This document shows positions 10,722-19,616 of a DNA stretch of 64,000 nt, piece after piece. The position numbers were made by a program, and so were the translations under genes. The stretch comes from JACVRW01 sp963728495 (GTDB taxonomy: Bacteria; Actinomycetota; Thermoleophilia; Solirubrobacterales; Thermoleophilaceae), in the NCBI GenBank assembly GCA_963728495.1, contig CAVSKI010000007.1:620001-684000 (forward strand). Reading direction: 5' to 3'. The stretch's first letter is position 1, and every line of letters begins with the position of its first letter. Under the pieces are notes generated by a model. That model saw nothing but the letters and a program-made list of their open reading frames with translations. It searched no databases and was not told the origin of the DNA.

Positions 10722-12434
10722 GTGAACCGGACGCTGACCATCTCCGCGGTGAGCCTGCTGCTGGCCTGGGCCGCACCGGCGGCGGCGGCTCCCGGCGACC
10801 TCGACACCAGCTTCGGAGACGACGGCCGCGTTACGACGTCGTTCGGCGGTGGCGGCGATTTCGCGGCGGACGTCGTCGTGCAGCCGGACGGGCGCATCGT
10901 GGTCGCAGGCTCGACCGGGGCGGGCGGTGTGAGTGACTTCGCGTTGGCGCGCTACCTGCCAAACGGGTCACTCGACCGCAGCTTCTCGGACGACGGCATG
11001 GTGACCACCGCCTTCCCCGATGGAGCGGGCGGGACGGGGGCGAGTGGCATCGCCCTGCAGCCCGACGGGAGGATCGTGGCCGCCGGCGGTGCGGGCGAGT
11101 TTGCCGTCGTCCGCTACAACGCTGACGGCACGTTGGACACGGCCTTCTCCGGCGACGGCCTGCAGACGGTGGACGTCGGCAGTTACGAGTCGAGCGCTTC
11201 GGACGTGGCGGTCGATGCCCTCGGGAGGATCGTCCTGGTGGGCACCGGACATACCTTCGACCCGGTCAACTCCAGGGACAGCGCCGTCGTCCGCCTCGCG
11301 CCCGATGGTGGTCCGGACCCGTCCTTCGGCTTCAATGGCGTCTACACCCTCGACCTGTCCGGCGAGGGCTTCGAGCATCTAGGAGCGGTCGCCCCGCTGC
11401 CCGACGGCGGGTTCACGGTGACCGGTGGCTCGGCTTACCTCGGGTCTCCCCCACCGGAGCTGGTGGCGAGGCGCTTCGTACAGAGCGGCGACGAACTGGA
11501 GGCCTTCAATCGGCCGAGAGACGGGCGGCTGGTGGCGTCCGGGGAGGCGATCGATGTCGAGGCCGACGGCCGGACAGTCATCGCGGGCGGGGCCCGGATG
11601 AGGGGCGTCGGGGTGCTGAGACTCCTTCACGATGGCAGCTACGACCGGTCGTTCTCAGGCGACGGCGAGGACAGCGCCCGAATCGTGGCCGGCGCGCCGG
11701 GTATCGAGTACGGCGGGAGCGTTGCCGTCCAGGCCAGCCGCAGGATCGTGATTGGAGTAGGCGCCTACGCCGAAGACGGCGGACGGCTGGAAGGCTCCGC
11801 GTTCGCCCTGTTGCGCTTGCTTCCCGGCGGCGGCCTGGACAGCTCGTTCGCGGGCGACGGACGCCGGACCACCCGCTTCGGCGCCGGATCCTCCTTGCTC
11901 AGCGCGGTCGCGCTGCAGGGTTCGCGGATCCTGGCCGCCGGCACCGCGGGCGTGGGAACGGGCGACGAGAGCTTCGCGCTGGCCCGCTACGACGGCGGGA
12001 CGGTGAATCCCATCAGCGCGGCGCGAAACCCCGGGCCGGATTCCAACATCCACCGCCTCGCCCGCGGTGTCCGCACTCGGCGCCCGCTGCGCTTCCGTGG
12101 AACGGCCCGGGACGACGAGCGCGTGGCGAAGGTCGAGCTCGCCCTGCTGGCCCTGCGGTCGACTCGGGATGGGAGCCGGCGCTGCTCCTGGGTTCGCAAC
12201 AGGCGCTCGAGGTTCACTCGGCGAGTAGGGACAGGGCGTGCGCGCTGCCTTCGCCTCAGGCGCTTCATCCGCGTCCGCGGCACTGGTCGCTGGCGCCTCC
12301 GCCTTCCGCGGGGACTGCCGCGAGGGCGATATGTCGTCTTCAGCCGGGCCACGGACAACGAGGGAGCACGGGAGCGGCGCTTCAGCGCCCTCGACCGCAA
12401 CCGCCGCGAGTTCGTCGTCCGCCGCCGGCGCTGA
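10722..12434 (+). CDS. Secreted delta-60 repeat (beta-propeller-like) protein
   Basis: 570 residues from a GTG start. Residues 1-23 look like a signal peptide (hydrophobic SAVSLLLAWAAPAAAA then a processing site). The body is made of ~55-60-residue units, each with the pattern LDxSFxxDGxVxT, then VALQPDGRIVVAG and FALARYxPxGxLD. This is the delta-60 repeat, which folds as propeller blades in extracellular proteins. About seven units can be counted up to residue ~430. The last ~130 residues are Arg-rich and different, with paired Cys (CSW, CLRL). Function unknown; probably surface-associated. It is divergent from the exporter operon and separated from the convergent epimerase by 18 bases. Confidence 0.8.
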   Translation: MNRTLTISAVSLLLAWAAPAAAAPGDLDTSFGDDGRVTTSFGGGGDFAADVVVQPDGRIVVAGSTGAGGVSDFALARYLPNGSLDRSFSDDGMVTTAFPDGAGGTGASGIALQPDGRIVAAGGAGEFAVVRYNADGTLDTAFSGDGLQTVDVGSYESSASDVAVDALGRIVLVGTGHTFDPVNSRDSAVVRLAPDGGPDPSFGFNGVYTLDLSGEGFEHLGAVAPLPDGGFTVTGGSAYLGSPPPELVARRFVQSGDELEAFNRPRDGRLVASGEAIDVEADGRTVIAGGARMRGVGVLRLLHDGSYDRSFSGDGEDSARIVAGAPGIEYGGSVAVQASRRIVIGVGAYAEDGGRLEGSAFALLRLLPGGGLDSSFAGDGRRTTRFGAGSSLLSAVALQGSRILAAGTAGVGTGDESFALARYDGGTVNPISAARNPGPDSNIHRLARGVRTRRPLRFRGTARDDERVAKVELALLALRSTRDGSRRCSWVRNRRSRFTRRVGTGRARCLRLRRFIRVRGTGRWRLRLPRGLPRGRYVVFSRATDNEGARERRFSALDRNRREFVVRRRR

Positions 12435-12452
12435 CTCAGCCCGTCTTGGGCG

Positions 12453-13388
12453 CTACTCGCCCACCTTGAGGTGCGTGTACGTCTGGGAGATGCCGTTCTC
12501 GCGGTAGTAGTCGATCGCGTTGCGTACGCCCTCCTCCAGCGGCGTCTTCGGCTCCCAGCCGTAGTCCTCGCGGATGCGTGAGGGGTCGAGCAGGATCGTG
12601 TAGGCGTCGTCCTCGCCCTTGGGGCGAACCTCCACCTCCTCGTCGAGCTCCACCTCCGGCAGCGCCGCGATCGTCGCGTCGAAAAGCTCCTTGATCGAGA
12701 AGTCCGAGCCCGAGGAGGCGTGGTAGGTGCCATGCCCGGTTCCCTCGACCACCGCCTGCATGACCACGTCGATGAGATCGTCGACGTAGATGAAGTCGCG
12801 GCGCGTGTCCATCACGAACACGCCCTTGCCCTCGGTCAGCCGGTGGAAGAACGTGGGCAGGGGGCCCGAGATGTTGCGCGGCCCGTAGGCGTTGGCCAGC
12901 CGCAGCGACACGAAGTCGAGCCCCGACATCTCGATGTACTGCTCGCCCGCGGTCTTGGAGATCGCGTAGCTCGAATCGGGCCGGATCGGATGCGACAGCG
13001 AGACCGGCTGCTCCTCGGGCGTGGTCCCGTAACAGAGGGCGGTCTGGAAGTAGAGCACCCGTTTGACCCCCGCTTGCTGGGCGGCCCTGACCACGTTGGC
13101 GGTACCGAGGGCGTTGGTGCGCACGTCCTCGCCCCAGGCCTCTGGGTCCTTGTAGGACGCCGCGGCGTGCACCACGACCTCGGGGCCGAAGCCCTGGAAC
13201 GCCGCGTCGACCGCGCCGGAGTCTTCGATCGTGTCCTCCACGATCGTCAGGCCCTCGCGCTCCTCTAGGTTGTCGCGCCGGCCGGTGGCGTAGTTGTCGA
13301 TTACGAGGACCTCGTGGCCCTCAGCCAACAGCCGATCGGCTAGATGGGAGCCGATGAACCCGGCTCCACCGGTGATCAGGATCTTCAC
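12453..13388 (-). CDS. NAD-dependent epimerase/dehydratase (GalE-like SDR)
   Basis: 311 residues, intact. The N-terminal fingerprint is MKILITGGAGFIGSHLADRLL (Gly-rich NAD loop) with an acidic residue at the end of strand 2 (VLVIDNYATGRRDNL). The catalytic region has SYAISKTAGEQY (Tyr-x3-Lys). Substrate loops include LRLANAYGPRNISGPLPTF and the RRDFIYVDDLIDVV motif common to 4-epimerases and 4,6-dehydratases of nucleotide sugars. Its start overlaps the end of the AsnB-type gene by 68 bases in a different frame, indicating translational coupling. It probably supplies an epimerised UDP-sugar for the glycan; the exact sugar cannot be told. Confidence 0.9.
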   Translation of the reverse strand: MKILITGGAGFIGSHLADRLLAEGHEVLVIDNYATGRRDNLEEREGLTIVEDTIEDSGAVDAAFQGFGPEVVVHAAASYKDPEAWGEDVRTNALGTANVVRAAQQAGVKRVLYFQTALCYGTTPEEQPVSLSHPIRPDSSYAISKTAGEQYIEMSGLDFVSLRLANAYGPRNISGPLPTFFHRLTEGKGVFVMDTRRDFIYVDDLIDVVMQAVVEGTGHGTYHASSGSDFSIKELFDATIAALPEVELDEEVEVRPKGEDDAYTILLDPSRIREDYGWEPKTPLEEGVRNAIDYYRENGISQTYTHLKVGE

Positions 13389-15306
13389 TGCCGGTTCCTT
13401 TCTGAGTCAGAAGTTCTTTGAATGAGTGCTCGCGGTCGTGGAAGGCGCGCTGCCACAGCTCGAGGCAGAGCAGGCCCCACGTCTGTCGGCCAAAGCGGTT
13501 CTCGCGCTCCAGGCCGGCGAGAACGCTGCCGTTGTCGAATAGGTCGCGCCCGCGGGCGGGCTCGCTGGCGAAGACGTCGGTCACGAAGTCCCGGGCGGGC
13601 CCGCGCATCCACTCCTGGAGCGGCACCGGGAAGCCCATCTTGTCCTTCCGGTTCGCGATCGAGGCGGGCACCATGTTTCGAGTGGCCTGCTTGTAGACGT
13701 GCTTCATCGTGCCATCGGTGAACTTCACGTCCGCCGGGATCGTTGCTGCCAGTTCCACGAGCTCGTGATCCAGCAGCGGTACCCGCGACTCCAGGCCGTG
13801 GGCCATGCTCACGCGGTCCTCCACCTGCAGCAGCGCCGGGAGCAGGGTCTTGAAGTCGAAGTGGGTCATCTTGTCGAAGTAGGACTGGTGGCCGACGTTG
13901 TCGCCGTTGAAGATGGCCTGGAAGGTCTCGAACGGGGAGTAGTCCCCGAGCGCGTCGAAGTCGACCTCGCCGCGTAGGTGCGGCGCCCGGTTGATCAGCC
14001 GGAAGTAGCGGGCGTCCAGATCCTCGAACAATCCCTCCCGCCAGAACTCCTTCATGAGCGGCTTGTAGTTCTGCAGTGAGACCAGGTTGGGGATGATCGA
14101 CTCGTAGGTGACGACGAAGTTTCCGCTGGTGGTGGTCCCGTCGATGGCGGCCTTGATGCACTGCTCGAAATAGGCGATCAGGTAGCGGGTGTATCCGCCG
14201 AAGATCTCGTCGCCGCCCTGGCCGCCGAGGATCACCTTTGCCTGCCTGCTCGCCGCCTGGGACACCATGTACTGAGGGAACGACCCGGGGCCGGCCGCCG
14301 GGTAGTCCATGTGGTAGACGACGTCCTCGATCGTGCCCAGGAAGTCCTCGACGCCTATGTCCACCTCGTGGAGGTCGAGTCCGCGCCACTCGGCGAGGTC
14401 GCGCGCGTACGCGCTCTCGTCGTAGCGGTCGTCCTCCGGGAAGCGGCCCGTGAAGGCCTTCATGCGCTCGGTCGAGCTGACGCTGGCCAGCGAAGCCACC
14501 GCGCTCGAGTCCAGACCGCCGCTGAGGTACGCGGCCACCGGCACGTCGGAGCGCAGGTGCAGCCCGACCGACTCCTCCAGGAGAGATTCGATTCGCTCCT
14601 CGTAGTACTTCGCCGTGTGGTCGAAGTCGAGGTCGTAGTAGACCTCCCAATAGCGGGTGGCCTGGGCGACTCCGTCGCGCACGCGCAGGAAATGCCCGGG
14701 CAGGAGCTCGCGCACGCCCTTGAAGAGGGTCTTTCCCGCGAGACAGAACTGGAAGGCCAGGTAGTCCTTGAGCCCCTCGAGATCTGTCTCGATGGCGGGC
14801 AGGAACGGGAGCAGCGCCTTCGGCTCGGAGGCGAAGTACAGGACGTCGCCCACCTGGGCGTAATAGAAGGGTTTGATACCGAAGCGGTCGCGCACGCACA
14901 GCAGCTCCTGCTCCCCCTCGTCCCAGATCGCGTAGGCGAACATACCCCGGAGGCGGTCGAGCGCTGCCGCGCCCCAGCGGTCGTGCGAACGCATGACGAC
15001 CTCCGTGTCGGTTCCGGTCCGCCAGGAGCCCCCCAGCTCGGTGCGCAGCTCGGGGTAGTTGTAGACCTCTCCGTTGTAGGTCAGCCAGCGCCCGGCCTCG
15101 TCCTGCATGGGCTGATGCCCGGCCGGGCTGGGATCGATGATCGCCAAACGCCGGTGGCCGAACCCCACGTGGCCGCGCTCGTGGACCCAGGTTCCGGCAT
15201 CGTCGGGTCCCCGGTGCGCGATGAGGTCGCTCATCACCTCGACTCGGGCAGACAAAGCAGGGATGGGCTCCCCGCGCAGGTTGATAGCTCCGCAGATTCC
15301 GCACAT
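13321..15306 (-). CDS. asnB: Asparagine synthase (glutamine-hydrolysing) family amidotransferase
   Basis: 661 residues, intact. Glutaminase domain (1-~210): MCGICGAINLRG with Cys2 nucleophile, HRGPDDAG, RRLAIID, NGEVYNYPELR and RDRFGIKPFYY. Synthetase domain: the PP-loop SGGLDSSAVASLA near 256, GGQGGDEIFGGYTRY near 360, and SMAHGLESRVPLLDHELVELA near 500. It catalyses ATP-dependent amide transfer from glutamine to a carboxylate. In a polysaccharide cluster the acceptor may be a uronic-acid residue (inference); classic asparagine synthesis is not excluded. It shares the domain plan of the frameshifted copy at 184-2,101. The last ~20 codons overlap the following epimerase gene, an unusually long overlap. 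Confidence 0.9.
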   Translation of the reverse strand: MCGICGAINLRGEPIPALSARVEVMSDLIAHRGPDDAGTWVHERGHVGFGHRRLAIIDPSPAGHQPMQDEAGRWLTYNGEVYNYPELRTELGGSWRTGTDTEVVMRSHDRWGAAALDRLRGMFAYAIWDEGEQELLCVRDRFGIKPFYYAQVGDVLYFASEPKALLPFLPAIETDLEGLKDYLAFQFCLAGKTLFKGVRELLPGHFLRVRDGVAQATRYWEVYYDLDFDHTAKYYEERIESLLEESVGLHLRSDVPVAAYLSGGLDSSAVASLASVSSTERMKAFTGRFPEDDRYDESAYARDLAEWRGLDLHEVDIGVEDFLGTIEDVVYHMDYPAAGPGSFPQYMVSQAASRQAKVILGGQGGDEIFGGYTRYLIAYFEQCIKAAIDGTTTSGNFVVTYESIIPNLVSLQNYKPLMKEFWREGLFEDLDARYFRLINRAPHLRGEVDFDALGDYSPFETFQAIFNGDNVGHQSYFDKMTHFDFKTLLPALLQVEDRVSMAHGLESRVPLLDHELVELAATIPADVKFTDGTMKHVYKQATRNMVPASIANRKDKMGFPVPLQEWMRGPARDFVTDVFASEPARGRDLFDNGSVLAGLERENRFGRQTWGLLCLELWQRAFHDREHSFKELLTQKGTGSEDPDHRWSRVHRLPSSRSAVG

Positions 15307-15407
15307 GGCGCTGAGACAGCCGCGCCGGCGAGGATCCGCAGACGGGCAGCCACTGAGGGTACAACCCCGGAAGGCGCCTGATGGTCCTCTAGCATCCGGC
15401 CTCGCCC

Positions 15408-17798
15408 ATGGAGACGTTTCTCGCCTTCGTTTGGGCGCCGCTTCTGCTCTACGGCCTCTCGGTCGGGCTTGCGCTGCTGGCCGAGCGTGTGCTCCGCACC
15501 GAGCTTCCCAATGCGCTGCTCGCGCCGACCGGCCTGGTGGTGCTGGTGGCGCTCGTCATGCCGGTATACCGCCTGGGCGGAACCTCAACGGCGGCCGTGG
15601 CGGTCACGCTGCCATGCGTGATCGCCGGGTTCGTGCTGGCTCGGCATTCGCTGCGGGAACGGCTCAATCCCGGAGCGGCCGGGCTTGCCGCCCTGGCGGT
15701 GTACGGCCTCTACCTGGCTCCGGTGGCGCTGAGCGGTCACTGGACGTGGCCGGGATACAACTTCGTCAACGACACGGCCGCGAACTTCCTGTTCACGGAC
15801 CTGCTGTCGCGCCAAGGGGTGACCCTCCCGGCGGTGATCGACTCCACCGCGGCTCGGATCCAGGCCACCCCCGTCACGCTCGGCTACCCCGTTGGCGCGC
15901 ATGGGCTGCTCGCCACGGTGCGGCCCATGACGGGTGCCGGCCTACCGGCCGTCTACCACCCACTCACCGCCGCCATCGCCGGCATCGGCGCGATGGCGAT
16001 GTCGCAGCTTGCCCGCTTCGCCGGCCTACGACCCATGGCCGCGGCGGTGGCGGGCGTGCTTCCCTTGGGCGTGGTCCTGCTCTATCGCTACGGGCTGCAC
16101 GGTTCGATCAAGGAACTGCTGGTGGTGACGCTCCTGGCCACCGGCGCCGCCCTCGCCCGAGAGGCGCTCGACCGCGAGCTCAGCCTGCGGCTGGTGGTGC
16201 TCGTGGCGCTCTGCGCGGTGTCGCTGCTGCACGTGTTCAGCGCGGTGGGAGCGGCCTACGGGTTGTTGCTCGGTTGCGTCCTGCTCGCCGTCGCACTGAT
16301 TGAGGGCCGCGGCCTCGTGGCGGTGGGGCGCCTCGCGGGAGTGGGGGTGGCCATCGCTGTGGTCGCCTTCGCGGTGAACCTCTCGGATGTCAGGAACTTC
16401 GCCGAGCACGCCAGCGAGGCCTTCGCGGCGGAGGGCGGGGCCACCACCGCATACCTCGGTCATCTGGCCCGGCCGATTCCGCTCGTGCAGACCGCGGGCG
16501 TGTGGCTGGCGCGCGACTATCGCCTCCCGGTGACTCCCGGCAACGAGGTCGCGAACGCCCTGCTGATCGCAGTCTTCGGAGTGCTGGCGCTGGCGGGTGT
16601 GGTGATCGAGCTGCGCCGCCGCCGGGCCGCCGGCCTGTTGCTCCTCGTACCGGTCGCGGTGTTGGCCGCGGCGCTCGCTCCGCGGCTGTCGCCCTATGCC
16701 GCCGCCAAGCTGCTGGTGGTGCTGTCTCCGGCCGTCTGCCTGATGGCCGCGATCGGCGCCCTGAGCCTGCTGGCGCAACGTGCCCGCGGATGGAAGATCG
16801 CGGGGGGCGCCGGGCTGGCGGTTCTGGTGGCCGGGATTCTCATCACCGACGGGCTGGGCTACCGGGAGGTCACCCTGGCGCCACCCGCGCGCGTCGCGGC
16901 GATGGAGGACGTGGCCGACCATGCCGGGGGCGATGGGGTCTGGCTGGTGAACGAGTGGGAGGAGTTCAGCAAATACTTCATGCGCGACATCAAGGTCAAT
17001 GCCGCGTTCGAGGCCGAATCTCCGCGACCGGCGGAGATGCTCGATCCGCGTCCGATCTTCGGGCGCTACTACGACCTCGACGAGCTGACGCTGCCCTACG
17101 TGCAGTCGTTCCCCGGCATCATCAAACGCCGTTCGCCCTCGGCCAGCCGACCGCCCGCCAACTACCGGCTGGCCTACGCGAACGACTACTACGAGGCGTG
17201 GCGGCGTGACGGCTCCACGCGGGTGGTCGAGCACATGGGCTTGCAGCGCCTCCACCGCGCCACCGACCGGCCGGTCTGCAGGAGCGTCGAAGCTCTCGCC
17301 TCGCGGGCGCGCCCGGACGATCGCCTGGTGGCGGCGGCGCGTCCGCGCACGGCGCTGCTGGATCCGCTGCGGGCCGGCCTGCGCCCCAGGCTGTGGGTCC
17401 CCAATACCAACGCTCCCGGTACCGTCGTGCCCGTGTCTCCCGGCGAGATGAGAGTGCAGCGGCGCACGCGCGGAGGCCGGTACCGCGTATGGATCAGAGG
17501 CAGCTTCGGCCGGGCGACGTCGGCCTTCGTGGACGGCCGTGAGGTCGGCGCGGCCGACGAGGTCAACACGCCGGGTCAGTGGGTCGAGGTCGGCGAGCTG
17601 CAACTCTCGCCGGGCGAGCACGAGATCGTGCTGGCCCGCCCCGACTCCAAGCTCGGGCCCGGGGACGCCTATCGCGGCGAGCTGGGGCCGGTGGCGCTGG
17701 AGCCCGAGCGCCCACCGAGCCTCGTCACCGTTCCGCCGGGGCAGGCGGCGCGTTTGTGCGGCCGGGAATGGGACTGGATCGAGCTGACTCGCGAGTGA
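15408..17798 (+). CDS. Large polytopic membrane protein with C-terminal soluble domain (glycan-cluster associated)
   Basis: 796 residues, not recognised as a named family. From the N-terminus to ~residue 490 there are about 12-13 hydrophobic segments (for example APLLLYGLSVGLALLAE and LLLLVPVAVLAAALAP), arranged like GT-C-fold glycosyltransferases or their relatives, with a loop bearing NFVNDTAANFLF. Residues ~500-796 are soluble. They include WLVNEWEEFSKYFMRDI and a beta-rich end (RVQRRTRGGRYRVWIRGSFG, EVGELQLSPGEHEIVLARP) that looks like a carbohydrate-binding sandwich. It is coupled by GTGA to the methyltransferase gene. A membrane glycosyltransferase or polymer-handling role is plausible but unproven. 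Confidence 0.75.
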   Translation: METFLAFVWAPLLLYGLSVGLALLAERVLRTELPNALLAPTGLVVLVALVMPVYRLGGTSTAAVAVTLPCVIAGFVLARHSLRERLNPGAAGLAALAVYGLYLAPVALSGHWTWPGYNFVNDTAANFLFTDLLSRQGVTLPAVIDSTAARIQATPVTLGYPVGAHGLLATVRPMTGAGLPAVYHPLTAAIAGIGAMAMSQLARFAGLRPMAAAVAGVLPLGVVLLYRYGLHGSIKELLVVTLLATGAALAREALDRELSLRLVVLVALCAVSLLHVFSAVGAAYGLLLGCVLLAVALIEGRGLVAVGRLAGVGVAIAVVAFAVNLSDVRNFAEHASEAFAAEGGATTAYLGHLARPIPLVQTAGVWLARDYRLPVTPGNEVANALLIAVFGVLALAGVVIELRRRRAAGLLLLVPVAVLAAALAPRLSPYAAAKLLVVLSPAVCLMAAIGALSLLAQRARGWKIAGGAGLAVLVAGILITDGLGYREVTLAPPARVAAMEDVADHAGGDGVWLVNEWEEFSKYFMRDIKVNAAFEAESPRPAEMLDPRPIFGRYYDLDELTLPYVQSFPGIIKRRSPSASRPPANYRLAYANDYYEAWRRDGSTRVVEHMGLQRLHRATDRPVCRSVEALASRARPDDRLVAAARPRTALLDPLRAGLRPRLWVPNTNAPGTVVPVSPGEMRVQRRTRGGRYRVWIRGSFGRATSAFVDGREVGAADEVNTPGQWVEVGELQLSPGEHEIVLARPDSKLGPGDAYRGELGPVALEPERPPSLVTVPPGQAARLCGREWDWIELTRE

Positions 17799-18667
17799 CC
17801 GGGCTCGACGCCACCGGCGAGCGCTTCGTGCCCGACGAGCAGCACGGCGAGCTCGTGCACGCCGAGCACCTGGTTCGCTACCGCCTCGCCGGGCAGCTCG
17901 CCTCCTCGCGCCGAGTGCTCGACGCCGCTTGCGGCGAGGGCTACGGAACGGCCCTTCTCGCGGGAGCGGGCGCGCGCTCGGCCACCGGCGTGGACATCGA
18001 CGAGCGCAGCGTCGAGCACGCCCGCTCGCGCCACCCAGGCCCTGAGTTCGTCGCCGCGGATGTGCGCGAGCTCCCCTTCGGCGACGGCTCGTTCGACCTG
18101 GTCGTGTGCTTCGAGACCATCGAGCACGTGGCCGATGCGGAGGCCCTGCTGGCCGAGCTTGGCCGCGTGATGGCCAAGGACGCGCTTCTGCTCGTGTCCA
18201 CTCCCAACAAGCACCAGTATCTGGTGGAGAACGAGTTCCACGAGCGCGAGTTCTTCCACGAGGAGTTCGTCGCGCTGCTCGAGGCGCGATTCGAGCGAGT
18301 GGAGATCCTCCTTCAGCACAATTGGCTGACCTCCGCGGTACTGGCCCCCGAGCTCGCCCGCGCGGCCTCCGGCGACGAGCCACTCGACGTCGAGCTGGCC
18401 AAGGTCGCGGCCATCGAGCCGGGCGCCGAGCTCTACACGCTCGCGTTGTGCGGAACCGGCGAGCTGCCCCGGCTGCAGCCCGTTGGTGTGATTGCCGGTG
18501 TCGACGAAGCCCATCTGCTGGCTGAGCGATTGGTCGAGGCAGAGCGCACAGCCGAGCGCTGGCACGGCGAATACCAGACGCTGGTAAGCGTTTACGACTC
18601 GGTGTGGTGGCGAATGACCGCGCCGCTTCGCCGGCTGGCTGACGCCGTTAGGCGCAGGCGTGGCTGA
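17795..18667 (+). CDS. Class I SAM-dependent methyltransferase
   Basis: 290 residues from a GTG (17,795-17,797) overlapping the previous TGA. Motif I is VLDAACGEGYGTALLAGAG. The following acidic residue of strand 2 is in TGVDIDERSVEHA. Motif post-I/II is DVRELPFGDGSFDLVVCFETIEHV, typical of UbiE/Methyltransf_11 enzymes. The segment LLLVSTPNKHQY is common in sugar/LPS-cluster methyltransferases. The last ~60 residues are a helical, Glu-rich tail (EAERTAERWHGEYQTL) followed by WWRMTAPLRRL, a tail style often seen in actinobacterial glycan-cluster proteins. It probably O-methylates a sugar or terminal residue. It overlaps the next gene by eight bases. Confidence 0.85.
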   Translation: MTGLDATGERFVPDEQHGELVHAEHLVRYRLAGQLASSRRVLDAACGEGYGTALLAGAGARSATGVDIDERSVEHARSRHPGPEFVAADVRELPFGDGSFDLVVCFETIEHVADAEALLAELGRVMAKDALLLVSTPNKHQYLVENEFHEREFFHEEFVALLEARFERVEILLQHNWLTSAVLAPELARAASGDEPLDVELAKVAAIEPGAELYTLALCGTGELPRLQPVGVIAGVDEAHLLAERLVEAERTAERWHGEYQTLVSVYDSVWWRMTAPLRRLADAVRRRRG

Positions 18668-19616
18668 GCCCGTGACCGTGGCCATCCCGGTTCGCAACGG
18701 CGGATCGCTGCTTCGCGAGGTGCTGGTGGCGGTGCGCGCGCAACGTCTCGATCGTCCGGTCGAGCTGCTGGTGGCGGACTCGGGCTCCACCGACGGCTCG
18801 CGGGACCTGGCCGGCCGCCTGGGCGCGGAGCTGATCGACATACCGCCGGGGGAGTTCTCCCACGGCGCAACGCGCAATCTCCTGGCTGAGCGCTCCTGCG
18901 GCTCGCACGTTGCCTTCCTCACCCAGGACGCGGTGCCGGCCGACGAGCGCTGGCTGGCTCGTCTGCTTCAGGGCTTTCGCGACGGCGAGGACGTGGGCCT
19001 CGTGTTCGGCCCCTACCGGGCCCGGGCCGATGCAAGCCTGATGGTGCGGCGCGAGCTCGACGAGTGGTTTGGGTCGCTGCCCACCGCCGCAGAACGGGGC
19101 CTCGGTCACGCTCCCGACGTGCGGCGCTCGTACTTCACCGACGCCAATGGCTGCCTCGCCCGGGCGGCTTGGGAACGCGTGCCGTTTCGCCCGGTGGCCT
19201 ATGCCGAGGACCAGCTGCTGGCGCGCGACATGCTCGCGGCCGGATACGCGAAGGTCTACCGGCCCGACGCCGCAGTCGTCCATTCGCATCAGCACAGCCC
19301 GCTCGAGCAGTTTCGGCGTTCGTTCGATGAATGGCGCGGCCTGCGCGAGGTGCGTGCCATCGCGGTGCCGCCCACCCCCGGGGCGGCTGTGCTGGGAGTG
19401 CAGCGCGCGATGCGCGATGACGTCGCCTTGGCCCGGGCGGAGGGCCAGCGCGGCGCGGCACTCCTGCTCACCGCCGTGGCCTCGCTGCGCCATCACTCAC
19501 TGCGTGCGGCCGGCGCCGCGCTGGGCTCGCGCGCCGGGCGCCTGCCGCCGGCGCTGCGCCAGGCTTGCTCGCTGGAGGGACGCGCCGGCTTTCATCCACT
19601 CGAGCCGGCGTCCTGA
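18660..19616 (+). CDS. Family 2 glycosyltransferase
   Basis: 318 residues, GTG start. GT-A fold: VTVAIPVRNGGSLLREVL at the start, VELLVADSGSTDGSRDLA (nucleotide-binding aspartates), AFLTQDAVPADERWLARLL (a DxD-equivalent zone, with QDA replacing the common DDD), and a later acidic acceptor-side region VAYAEDQLLARDML. This arrangement is typical of rhamnosyltransferase-like GT2 enzymes. The C-terminal ~100 residues are Ala/Arg-rich. The stop TGA overlaps the next ATG (TGATG). It acts on the cytoplasmic side, adding one sugar to a lipid-linked or growing glycan (family knowledge). Confidence 0.85.
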   Translation: MAEPVTVAIPVRNGGSLLREVLVAVRAQRLDRPVELLVADSGSTDGSRDLAGRLGAELIDIPPGEFSHGATRNLLAERSCGSHVAFLTQDAVPADERWLARLLQGFRDGEDVGLVFGPYRARADASLMVRRELDEWFGSLPTAAERGLGHAPDVRRSYFTDANGCLARAAWERVPFRPVAYAEDQLLARDMLAAGYAKVYRPDAAVVHSHQHSPLEQFRRSFDEWRGLREVRAIAVPPTPGAAVLGVQRAMRDDVALARAEGQRGAALLLTAVASLRHHSLRAAGAALGSRAGRLPPALRQACSLEGRAGFHPLEPAS

